Assembly: GCA_041674625.1 (NCBI GenBank)
Contig: JBAYVI010000056.1
Coordinates: 1 to 18,540 of the forward strand
Length of the DNA stretch: 18,540 nucleotides
DNA from: BRH-c32 sp041674625
Lineage (GTDB): Bacteria; Bacteroidota; Ignavibacteria; Ignavibacteriales; Melioribacteraceae
Direction of reading: 5' to 3'
Shown here one piece after another: positions 8,857 through 16,354 of the stretch. Both the position numbers and the translations under genes were made by a program. How positions within the stretch are numbered: the stretch's first letter is position 1; each line of letters begins with the position of its first letter. The notes beneath the pieces were generated by a model, which was given only the letters and a program-made list of their open reading frames with translations, did not search any database and had not been told where the DNA came from.

Positions 8857-10458
8857 TTATCCGAATAAAAGTTTTGTTATAAAAAGAGCAGCTATAATAC
8901 CTATAAAATCAGCAATTAGTCCGGCAATTAAAGCATGACGGGCTCTTTTAATATTTACTGAACCGAAATAAAGAGCAATTACATAAAAAGTTGTCTCCGT
9001 GCTCCCCATAATTGTAGAGACTAAAACACCGATAAATGAATCAGCCCCATACTTAGCAATTATTTCGGTCATAATACCAAGTGAACCGCTGCCGGATAAT
9101 GGTCTCATCAATGCCATTGGTAATGCTTCTGCCGGGAATCCAATTAGGCTTGTAATGGGGTTTAATAGAACGATTAGAAAATCCATTGCACCACCGGCTC
9201 TGAATATTCCAATTGCCATTAACATTGCAACTAAGTATGGAATAATTCTTACGGCGACATCAAAACCTTCCTTTGCTCCTTCTACAAATGTCTCATATAC
9301 TTTTACTTTTTTATACATCCCGTAAGAAAGAAAAAGAATAATAATCAAAGGGATTGCTAATATAGAAATAAATTGAATTATTTCTTTGATGATTTCTATA
9401 TTTATTGAAGGCAAATGAATAATATCAGAAGTGAAAAGAAGCACAGCAATTAATGAAAAAATAAACATTCCTAAGAATAATTTATAACTTTTTTTTATCC
9501 ATTCTCCAAATTTAAAACCGGGAATAGAAAATTTTTCAAGAATTTTTACAGAGATAATTGCTGCAGTGGTAGCACAAAGTGCACCAAAGAATGATGTACC
9601 AATTATTATTGAAGGATTGCTACTCCCTGCTGCTGCTCTTACTGCAATTGCGGTTGCGGGAATTAAAGTAAGACCAGCAGTATTAATAGCTAAAAAAGTA
9701 CACATTGCATTTGTTGCTGTCCCTTTTTCCGGATTTAGCTTATCAAGCTCTTCCATAGCTTTTAGACCAAATGGTGTAGCCGCATTTCCCAGTCCAAGCA
9801 TATTAGCAGAAATATTCATCAGTATTGAACCAATAGCGGGATGATCGGAAGGTACATCAGGAAACAAAAATCTTGTAATTGGTTTTGCTGCATTTGCAAA
9901 TTTAGTAATCATACCCGATTCTTGAGCAATCTTCATAATTCCAAGCCATAATGCCATTACTCCTATAAGTCCTAACGCAATATTTACAGCCGTTTTAGCA
10001 TAATCTAAAATTGCATTTGTAATTCCTTTCATCTTTAGGAAGGATACTTTTTCAAAAACAATTTTCGCTTCAATTGTGTTTGATTCATTTTTCTTTATGG
10101 AAGTAAATGTCCCGTAAATATCATCATTTTTCCCTTCGGCAGATGCAATTTGTCTTATTATTTCAGGAGAATCTATATTTATATTTACTACAAATGAGCC
10201 CGAATTTGATTTTATAAAAGTAAGTTCAGCATTTGACTTAAAATTATTGGTGTCCTCTATCCCATAAATAGTCTTTAGTGTTTCCTTAGAGATTATTAAT
10301 TCTGAGGCAATTTTATTATTAGTAGAATCTTTAAGTAGGAAAACAGCATTAATCTCTCTCCCATTTGCGTATTTATCGTTATAAGTATCTGAGAGATCGA
10401 TAGTAACAGCGGATAAAATACCAATTGCTGCTAAGGCGATCCAAATATAATTAAGCAT
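8857..10458 (-). CDS. Fused SpmA-SpmB-type nucleoside-recognition (Gate) membrane protein with an extra N-terminal insert
   Basis: The 533-residue inner-membrane protein joins two Gate-domain halves. The SpmA-like half (about 155-305) carries NMLGLGNAATPFGLKAM (219-235). The SpmB-like half (about 365-530) carries MRPLSGSGSLGI (451-462) and STIMGSTETTFYV (481-493). The opening MLNYIWIALAAIGILSAVTI is the usual SpmA first helix. Between it and the next helix (about 157-178) lies a mainly hydrophilic segment, residues 23-145, rich in Asn, Ser and Lys, which I do not expect in the usual form. Spm proteins are named for spore maturation in Firmicutes, but fused homologues occur widely in non-sporulating bacteria and their substrate is uncertain; a transport or export role is only family inference. 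The ATG follows the lptD stop by 6 bases, and its Shine-Dalgarno sequence GGAGAAGG lies in the last lptD codons, so the two are coupled. Confidence 0.85.
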   Translation of the reverse strand: MLNYIWIALAAIGILSAVTIDLSDTYNDKYANGREINAVFLLKDSTNNKIASELIISKETLKTIYGIEDTNNFKSNAELTFIKSNSGSFVVNINIDSPEIIRQIASAEGKNDDIYGTFTSIKKNESNTIEAKIVFEKVSFLKMKGITNAILDYAKTAVNIALGLIGVMALWLGIMKIAQESGMITKFANAAKPITRFLFPDVPSDHPAIGSILMNISANMLGLGNAATPFGLKAMEELDKLNPEKGTATNAMCTFLAINTAGLTLIPATAIAVRAAAGSSNPSIIIGTSFFGALCATTAAIISVKILEKFSIPGFKFGEWIKKSYKLFLGMFIFSLIAVLLFTSDIIHLPSINIEIIKEIIQFISILAIPLIIILFLSYGMYKKVKVYETFVEGAKEGFDVAVRIIPYLVAMLMAIGIFRAGGAMDFLIVLLNPITSLIGFPAEALPMALMRPLSGSGSLGIMTEIIAKYGADSFIGVLVSTIMGSTETTFYVIALYFGSVNIKRARHALIAGLIADFIGIIAALFITKLLFG

Positions 10459-10464
10459 AATAAA

Positions 10465-13035
10465 TTACCTTCTCCCCGAATATAAACCGTGAGCTTTAGT
10501 TACTTTTATATCCTGAAATTCAGAAGCTTTCATTCTTATTTCAAAATGATATCCGCGATAAGTCCCTAATGGATTCCAAGTGAAATTAAGTTCCCAACAA
10601 TGTAAATCTCTATATACTGTAATTTGTGGCGCAGAAACTTGTTTCTGTTCAAAATCGTAACTGCCTCTAACAGTGAATTTCCATTTCTCAGTTAAATTAA
10701 AACTTAAGTCTAATCCTAAATTAGAAAACTTATTAACAATACTTGGGTTATTTTTTGATAAGTTATAATAGTAAGATAGACTTAAATTCCAAGGTATTGA
10801 TAAATCAGCCGGCTGGCTATTATCATACAATGCAATAAAATCTTTCTTCTTAAACGCATCAAATTCATCTGCCTTTGTTGTATCCTGCTTTTCTTTTTTC
10901 TCAATCTTATCACCGGCGAGTGAAGTAGAAATCGAAAAACTAAAGTTTGTAAGTCTGAAAAGTCCCTTCCCTTCTTTATATAAAAATTTATTAATTCTTT
11001 GTGGACCATTGTAATCATAAAAAGTATAGGATGATGAACCAGAAAAACTAAGTAACTGCCCAATCTGAGTTCGATAGCTGAGATTAAGATCACTTACTCT
11101 TAGACTATCAGCCGCAAAATTATAATTAACACTTGCATCTAAATTCAGAAGTGTAATTTTATTATCATTATTTGTAGAATCTTTTGGATTTTTAAAGGTT
11201 TTTATTTCAAAAACATTTCCGAGTGAGAAACTCAAACTTTGCCTTTTACCACTACTTACACCACCAAAGATTTCTCCTCCGTACTTATCATATCTAATAA
11301 CCTCACCGCTATTTAATTTGTATGAATCATAATAATTCCAGTTATCGGAAGCGAAGTCCGGTTGATAAGTATACGAAATAGAAGGTCGAATAGTATGTCT
11401 AAATGCTTCCACGCCAAGAAGATTGGTCTGCATAATCCCGTATAATTTAGTGGATGCTGAAACACTCATATCAAAAGTTCTTACGAAATTAAACTCATTT
11501 ATATATCTCTCATTGATAGAATCTTTAACTGTGGTCTCGCCTGTTTCAGAATTTGTTGATATAACAGGTATAGATTCCACTACTAATCTTCTATTATACC
11601 ATTTTTCGTTATAACTCAAATTTGGAGTGATATTAAAATATCCTAATTTTGGAGAAAAGTTGAGATTAACATTATGATTAACCCCCGCTTTTTTTTCAAC
11701 ATTTCCATCACTCTTTATTCTCTCGTTTTTTAATTGACCATTATAATCAAGTGAGATTAATTCATACCAACTTGGTTCAGAAGAATAATCTTTGGAGTCC
11801 TTTTTGAATGGACTGAATTGCGATTTTGAAAAACTCAAATTTGGTAAAGATTCACGAGTATCGCCTGTCTTAAGATTTTGCTGACGGTAGTAATTTAGAG
11901 TGAGACTGCTTCCGCTCTCTTCCCATCTTTTATTAAAAGTCGCGTTGGAAATAATATCTTGAGATAAAAGATCATTATAATCCACTGCATTATTTTGTAA
12001 AAAAGAAGATGACAAAAATTGAAGATTAGCATCCAAACGTGTTGTAGGATTAATTTCTTGATTATGATACAGGCTAATATTCCAATCTGTTTGATTTCTG
12101 CGATTAGGATCACCAGATTCGCCCGTTATAATTCTCGAATAACCCGCATTTAAATTTCCCGAAAAAGAATAGCGTTTTGCATAACGAGTTCTGTTCCTAA
12201 AAGCATATCCACCTTTTGTATAATAATCACCCGTAAAAGCCATATCAAAATAATCACTTGTAGCCCAAAAATATCCGAAGTTCCTAAAATATTGACCTCG
12301 ATCTGCAATCTGTCCATAAGTAGGAACAATTATTCCGCTTCTTCTACCAGATTCGTTCGGGAATACAGCGAATGGAATTGGAAACGGCAACGGCACTCCT
12401 CCTATATACATAAAAATCCAATCTGCGAATATTTTATCGTTTTGGATTACTTTCATTTTGGAGGCAGTGAAATATGTATGCGGTGTATCGCTATCACAGG
12501 TTGTAAACATACCGCCATCAATAAAGTAAGTATCTTTATCTACTTTTTTTACCTTTTCACCTTCGTAACGAGAGCCTACTTCTTTATTTTTTGCTTCAGA
12601 TATAAAACCTTGTTGAGTTTTAAAGTTATATCTTATTCGCTCCCCTTCATAAGCATCAGCTCCTTCTTTAAGTACAGGTGTTTCGATTAGTTTTGTATTA
12701 GAAGAATCCATCCTCCCAAATGCTTCTAATTCATTGATTGTATAATCAACAATAATTTTTCCGGCATTTAAGTTTGTTTGTTTATACTTTAATGCGCCTG
12801 TGCCAAAAACGTACATTTTTTTATTTTTTACATCAAAGACTAATGAATCCTTTGATTCAGAATAGACAATATCTTCAACTTGGTTTTTGTTTTTATTTGA
12901 AACGGAATCAGAGGTCTGGAGCGTAAGTGAATCTAAAGTGATGGTAGAATCTTTAGATACAAAAAGAGAATCCTTTTCCTGTGCATATAAAACCGTACAA
13001 AAAAATATAAAGAAAAAGATCCCTTTAAAATTCAT
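10465..13035 (-). CDS. lptD: LptD-like LPS assembly outer-membrane protein (Bacteroidota-type LptD)
   Basis: LptD, with LptE, takes LPS from the periplasmic bridge and inserts it into the outer leaflet. The start at ATG 13033-13035 is preferred: a TTG one codon upstream is open but less likely. This gives 856 residues and a signal peptide (MNFKGIFFFIFFCTVLYAQ). Next comes an OstA/LptA-like jellyroll (about 60-200) with repeated strands such as ADAYEGERIRYNF and SRYEGEKVKKV. The conserved linker GGVPLPFPIPFAVFPN and RRSGIIVPTYG lead into a long barrel of alternating polar and aromatic strands, ending with the family-typical DLHCWELNFTWNPLG and KASEFQDIKV. The mature protein has only two cysteines, C180 (FTTCDSD) and C813 (LHCWE). 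It begins 9 bases after the ROK kinase stop. Escherichia coli LptD is shorter and has four cysteines. Confidence 0.9.
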   Translation of the reverse strand: MNFKGIFFFIFFCTVLYAQEKDSLFVSKDSTITLDSLTLQTSDSVSNKNKNQVEDIVYSESKDSLVFDVKNKKMYVFGTGALKYKQTNLNAGKIIVDYTINELEAFGRMDSSNTKLIETPVLKEGADAYEGERIRYNFKTQQGFISEAKNKEVGSRYEGEKVKKVDKDTYFIDGGMFTTCDSDTPHTYFTASKMKVIQNDKIFADWIFMYIGGVPLPFPIPFAVFPNESGRRSGIIVPTYGQIADRGQYFRNFGYFWATSDYFDMAFTGDYYTKGGYAFRNRTRYAKRYSFSGNLNAGYSRIITGESGDPNRRNQTDWNISLYHNQEINPTTRLDANLQFLSSSFLQNNAVDYNDLLSQDIISNATFNKRWEESGSSLTLNYYRQQNLKTGDTRESLPNLSFSKSQFSPFKKDSKDYSSEPSWYELISLDYNGQLKNERIKSDGNVEKKAGVNHNVNLNFSPKLGYFNITPNLSYNEKWYNRRLVVESIPVISTNSETGETTVKDSINERYINEFNFVRTFDMSVSASTKLYGIMQTNLLGVEAFRHTIRPSISYTYQPDFASDNWNYYDSYKLNSGEVIRYDKYGGEIFGGVSSGKRQSLSFSLGNVFEIKTFKNPKDSTNNDNKITLLNLDASVNYNFAADSLRVSDLNLSYRTQIGQLLSFSGSSSYTFYDYNGPQRINKFLYKEGKGLFRLTNFSFSISTSLAGDKIEKKEKQDTTKADEFDAFKKKDFIALYDNSQPADLSIPWNLSLSYYYNLSKNNPSIVNKFSNLGLDLSFNLTEKWKFTVRGSYDFEQKQVSAPQITVYRDLHCWELNFTWNPLGTYRGYHFEIRMKASEFQDIKVTKAHGLYSGRR

Positions 13036-13044
13036 CAAATACCA

Positions 13045-14004
13045 TTAAGATTTATAAAAAACTAAAGCACTCGCACCTTTAATGCCTGCATCATTCTTTA
13101 GCTTTGCAGGTTTAACTTTCACTCTTGGCTTAAATGGAATCATTACACGGTCTATGGTTGCTTCTCTTATAGCATTAAATAGAATTTCACCAAAACCTGC
13201 AACACCACCGCCAATTATTAAATTTGTAATATCTAAAGTATTAACTGCATTAGCTAATCCATGCCCAATTTTTGTACCGATATCAACAATAAAACTAATA
13301 GCATAAGTATCATTTTGAAGTGCAGCTTCATGTATAATTTTTGGAGTTAAAGGAGACATATCATTTTCAATAAGTCTATTTATAAGCGAATCCGCATTTA
13401 ATGGAAGCTCTTCTTTAACTCGTTTAATTATATAATTGTTTCCGACATAAGCTTCGATACATCCTTTAGAACCGCATTTGCATTCTGCACCGTTGTGGTC
13501 AATTGTCGTATGCCCAATTTCTCCTGCTCCACCTGTTTCTCCGCCATAGATTTTTTTGTCAATTATAATACCGCTCCCAACACCTGTTCCGAGAGTAATC
13601 ATAATAAAATTATTAAACTTTTTACCGGCTCCATAAATTAATTCACCGATAGCAGCAGCATTCGCATCGTTTTCTACATAGCATTCAGAATCAAATTCTT
13701 TTTTAATTGATTTAGCTAGATAAACTTTTTCCCAGCCGGGAAATTTCGGAGGATTCTCAACAGTCCCCTTTTTAGAATCTAATGTTCCCGGAGAACCAAT
13801 TCCAATTCCTTCAATTTTATCTTTTGTATTTTTTAATAGTAACTTAATTCCTTTTTTAATTTGGCTAACTACTTCATCAGGCCCGTTATGTGCATTACTA
13901 TCTACTGATATTTTTTTTACTATTTTTCCTTCTTTATTGACCAATCCAATTTTAATTGATGTCCCTCCAAGGTCAACTCCCACAGCATATTTTACTTTTG
14001 ACAT
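13045..14004 (-). CDS. ROK-family sugar kinase, probably glucokinase
   Basis: The 319-residue cytoplasmic protein has the ROK features in order: the phosphate-binding DLGGTSIKIG (11-20), GIGIGSPG (66-73), catalytic D113 in ENDANAAA (111-118), LGTGVGSG (138-145), E162 and H165 in GAGEIGH, and the zinc-binding CKCGSKGCIE (C175, C177, C182). The kinase is therefore intact. The short length without an N-terminal helix-turn-helix fits the kinase rather than the repressor branch of ROK. Glucose is the most likely substrate; N-acetylglucosamine, N-acetylmannosamine or another hexose cannot be excluded. The ATG at 14002-14004 has GAGG about 6 bases upstream. It lies 17 bases after the dehydrogenase and 9 bases before lptD, so a role in sugars for envelope polymers is possible, but this rests on context only. 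Confidence 0.87.
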   Translation of the reverse strand: MSKVKYAVGVDLGGTSIKIGLVNKEGKIVKKISVDSNAHNGPDEVVSQIKKGIKLLLKNTKDKIEGIGIGSPGTLDSKKGTVENPPKFPGWEKVYLAKSIKKEFDSECYVENDANAAAIGELIYGAGKKFNNFIMITLGTGVGSGIIIDKKIYGGETGGAGEIGHTTIDHNGAECKCGSKGCIEAYVGNNYIIKRVKEELPLNADSLINRLIENDMSPLTPKIIHEAALQNDTYAISFIVDIGTKIGHGLANAVNTLDITNLIIGGGVAGFGEILFNAIREATIDRVMIPFKPRVKVKPAKLKNDAGIKGASALVFYKS

Positions 14005-14021
14005 TCTATCCTCAATGGAAT

Positions 14022-15011
14022 TTAATTTGTTTTTGAGTATTCTATTTTTGTAATTATTTCTTCTGCTACAATTAAAGCTTTTAATCCATCATTACCCGAA
14101 ACTACGGGCTGGGTTCCATCTTGTACAGCATTTACAAAAAGACCTAATTCATGTTTTAAAGCATTTACTTCTACTATTTCCGGCTGCTCATAAACAACAA
14201 ATCTTTTTTTATCTCCGACTCCCATTTCACCAAAAGTCATAAAATGACCACTATTTACTTCCTCCGGAGTAATCAATCTGAAAACTTCTGAAACGCCAGA
14301 CTGAAAATCAACTGAAATATAAGAATCTTTTTGGAACATTCTCATTTTTCTCATCTTCTTTTGAGAAATACGTGATGCAGTAACATTAGCTACTGCCCCA
14401 TTTTCAAATTCAAGTCGAGCGTTTGCAATATCAATACTATCGGATACAACGGCAACACCACTCGCACTAATCGATTTTACATCACTCTTTACTAAACTTA
14501 AAATAATGTCAATATCATGAATCATTAGGTCGAGAACGACAGCGACATCTGTCCCTCTCGGATTAAATTGTGCCAATCTATCTGTCTGAATAAAAGTCGG
14601 GTTTAGATTAAATTTATCTAAAGCTAATAGTGCAGGATTAAATCGCTCAATATGTCCAACTTGAAAAACAAGATTCTTAGATGAAGCTAATTTCACTAAT
14701 TCTTCTGCATCCGAAATTTTAGAAGTAATCGGTTTTTCTACAAATACATGAATGTTTTTCTCAAAAACTTTTTTTACAATTTCATAATGAGAACTTGTTG
14801 TCGTAACAACAGAAACTGCATTTACATTATTAAGTAAGTCATCCAAATTAGGGAAAAAAACCGTATTAAATTCTTCTGATATTTCCTTACCTTTTTTTTC
14901 ATCAATATCGTGAACTCCAACGAATTGAACATTTTCAAGTTCACTTAAAAGCTTCACATGAAACTTCCCAAGATGTCCAGTTCCGATTACACCAACTTTA
15001 ATTTTTTTCAT
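14022..15011 (-). CDS. Gfo/Idh/MocA-family NAD(P)-dependent sugar dehydrogenase, GnnA-like
   Basis: The 329-residue protein has an N-terminal Rossmann fold (GVIGTGHLGKFH, 7-18, then the acidic VHDID after strand 2) and the family catalytic lysine in VEKPIT (K93). The C-terminal half contains VGHIERFNPALLAL (118-131), RLAQFNPRGTD (145-155) and DLMIHDIDIIL (161-171), where H165 and D168 are likely active-site residues. This block pattern resembles the Gfo/Idh proteins found next to lipid A genes, including UDP-GlcNAc 3-dehydrogenase GnnA, which with aminotransferase GnnB makes 3-amino UDP-GlcNAc for lipid A. No GnnB is in this window, so the substrate is inferred. Its ATG overlaps the plug stop codon (ATGA, 15008-15011), indicating translational coupling, with AGAGGA just upstream. 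Lipid A tailoring fits the nearby lptD. Confidence 0.85.
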   Translation of the reverse strand: MKKIKVGVIGTGHLGKFHVKLLSELENVQFVGVHDIDEKKGKEISEEFNTVFFPNLDDLLNNVNAVSVVTTTSSHYEIVKKVFEKNIHVFVEKPITSKISDAEELVKLASSKNLVFQVGHIERFNPALLALDKFNLNPTFIQTDRLAQFNPRGTDVAVVLDLMIHDIDIILSLVKSDVKSISASGVAVVSDSIDIANARLEFENGAVANVTASRISQKKMRKMRMFQKDSYISVDFQSGVSEVFRLITPEEVNSGHFMTFGEMGVGDKKRFVVYEQPEIVEVNALKHELGLFVNAVQDGTQPVVSGNDGLKALIVAEEIITKIEYSKTN

Positions 15012-16237
15012 GATCCTCTGCTCGAGATTTTTTTATATGCAATTATTTCTTCAAACCCACCTTTATCAGGGTTACTATAATAAAGGAAAATATGATAACT
15101 ATTATCAGTCTCCCAAAAATTTCCTTCTAATATATTCCAATCAATATTAACGATTTGATCATTTTTATATTCAGCCGTAACGTATTGATAATCATAAATT
15201 CCTCTTTTTAGTTCAACAATTAAACTGAGAAGCCCATCTTTATCATACATTTCATAATCAGGTGAAACTACCCAATTATTAAAAGAACCAACAAGAAAAA
15301 CAGGCGCTTTAACTTCTTCAGGAGGTCTAATTCTAAACCTTACACTTAGGTATTGAGCATCACTGCTATTATAATTATCAATTATAGCCCCTCCTTGATT
15401 GTCTTCTCCAATAAATTTATAATAATTGGAAGTTTCAATCCCACCAAATTGAGCATCGGCAGAAGGATATTGATATTTGCTTTTGTTGCGAAGATTTAAG
15501 GTTCTGTAATTGTTTCCAGGCTTTAAGTCACGAATTGAAAAACTAAATTTATTTGATCCGTTCCAATCAACAAATTTATTATCAGTGTTAAAATCCCTAT
15601 TAATAAAATATGGATATTCGATTTTCCGATTTTCTATAATCTCCATCCCTTTAATTAAGTTGGGGTAAAGAGTATCAGGAAGAATAAAATCTGTTTTCAA
15701 AATGATGGTTCTTCCCAATTCAGAATTATCCGGAAATTCATTTTCGGCTCTGCTTCTTGTTATACTTGGTCTAAGTCTGATTTTTGATTTGTGTACTACA
15801 ATAAACTTTCCCTCAGCTATTATGTTATCTCTATTATAGGATTCCATAATAAAAAATTTCCATTTACCAGAAAAAGGAAAACGGACATTATCATTTGGGA
15901 ACTGACCAGAATAATGGTAATCAGCTTCTTTTATATTTGAGGGTAATTCATAAAGCCATAAGTTATATTCAGTATTATATGAGGGATCCGTGAGGAAAAT
16001 ATTGTTATATGGTTCCCAATTTTGATTACAAAATTTGAATACCATTATAAGGTTTGGGGAACTATTTGTATCAACATCAAAATTGATTGTTAATTTTTGC
16101 TCTGCTTCTTGATTATAATCTATTATAGGCAATAATTCTTCTTTATCACCAAGATATGTTTGCAACGATTTGAGGACAATATCTTGAGCCGATAATACTT
16201 TTGAACAAAAGAAAAGAATTAAGAAAATAGTACGCAT
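15008..16237 (-). CDS. DUF5103 protein, T9SS Plug protein that caps the SprA channel
   Basis: The 409-residue protein starts with a type I signal peptide (MRTIFLILFFCSKVLSA, cleavage near A17-Q18). The cysteine at 11 lacks a lipobox, so it is not a lipoprotein. The first half has the DUF5103 pattern, including FCNQNW (69-74) and the region around YHYSGQFPNDNVRFPFSGKW. The last hundred residues form an Ig-like, CBM48-resembling domain with FLVGSFNNW (314-322) and LKRGIYDYQY. In Flavobacterium johnsoniae the DUF5103 protein is the periplasmic Plug that binds SprA when PorV and cargo are absent, keeping the outer membrane sealed. That function is carried over by family. AAAGGG (16246-16251) is 8 bases from the ATG. 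A hairpin with a T-run ends about 20 bases before the start. The stop overlaps the next gene by 4 bases. SprA, its expected partner, is encoded at the other end of the window. Confidence 0.86.
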   Translation of the reverse strand: MRTIFLILFFCSKVLSAQDIVLKSLQTYLGDKEELLPIIDYNQEAEQKLTINFDVDTNSSPNLIMVFKFCNQNWEPYNNIFLTDPSYNTEYNLWLYELPSNIKEADYHYSGQFPNDNVRFPFSGKWKFFIMESYNRDNIIAEGKFIVVHKSKIRLRPSITRSRAENEFPDNSELGRTIILKTDFILPDTLYPNLIKGMEIIENRKIEYPYFINRDFNTDNKFVDWNGSNKFSFSIRDLKPGNNYRTLNLRNKSKYQYPSADAQFGGIETSNYYKFIGEDNQGGAIIDNYNSSDAQYLSVRFRIRPPEEVKAPVFLVGSFNNWVVSPDYEMYDKDGLLSLIVELKRGIYDYQYVTAEYKNDQIVNIDWNILEGNFWETDNSYHIFLYYSNPDKGGFEEIIAYKKISSRGS

Positions 16238-16256
16238 TAATAAGACCCTTTAAATT

Positions 16257-16287
16257 CAAAAATCGTGGCACATTCAAGTACCACGAT
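16257..16287 (-). terminator. Hairpin plus T-run between the repeat-protein gene and plug
   Basis: On the minus strand ATCGTGG (16281-16287) pairs perfectly with CCACGAT (16262-16268) around a 12-base loop in which two further pairs can form, followed by four Ts. It starts 67 bases after the repeat-protein stop and ends about 20 bases before the plug ATG. It reads as an intrinsic terminator. If plug is transcribed from further upstream it would instead be an attenuator in the plug leader. Confidence 0.6.
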
Positions 16288-16298
16288 CTCTAAAAAAA

Positions 16299-16306
16299 CA
16301 AAATTA
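16299..16306 (-). promoter_or_regulatory. Possible Bacteroidota-type -7 box before plug
   Basis: TAATTTTG on the minus strand matches the TAnnTTTG consensus of Bacteroidota promoters, with TTTTTG 17 bases further upstream as a possible -33 element. A transcript from here would run through the hairpin at 16257-16287 before reaching plug. The match could be chance in AT-rich DNA. Confidence 0.25.
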
Positions 16307-16354
16307 ATAGAACCTAAAGGTATCAAAAACTATCATCAATTTAAAGAAAAGAGA

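Noticed and set aside
8999..9844. Two plus-strand open frames (8999-9325 and 9566-9844)
   Set aside because: They are antisense to conserved Gate-domain segments of the Spm-like gene and arise from its codon pattern; no ribosome-binding or family evidence supports them.
12292..12690. Open frame of 132 codons on the plus strand
   Set aside because: It lies wholly antisense to the conserved N-terminal region of lptD, and its translation resembles no protein I know.
13036..13038. TTG as the start of lptD
   Set aside because: An ATG follows as the very next codon, and the signal peptide is complete from that ATG.
15008..16237. Plug as a lipoprotein because of cysteine 11
   Set aside because: The residues before the cysteine (LILFFC) do not form a lipobox, and a normal signal-peptidase I site (LSA-QD) follows.
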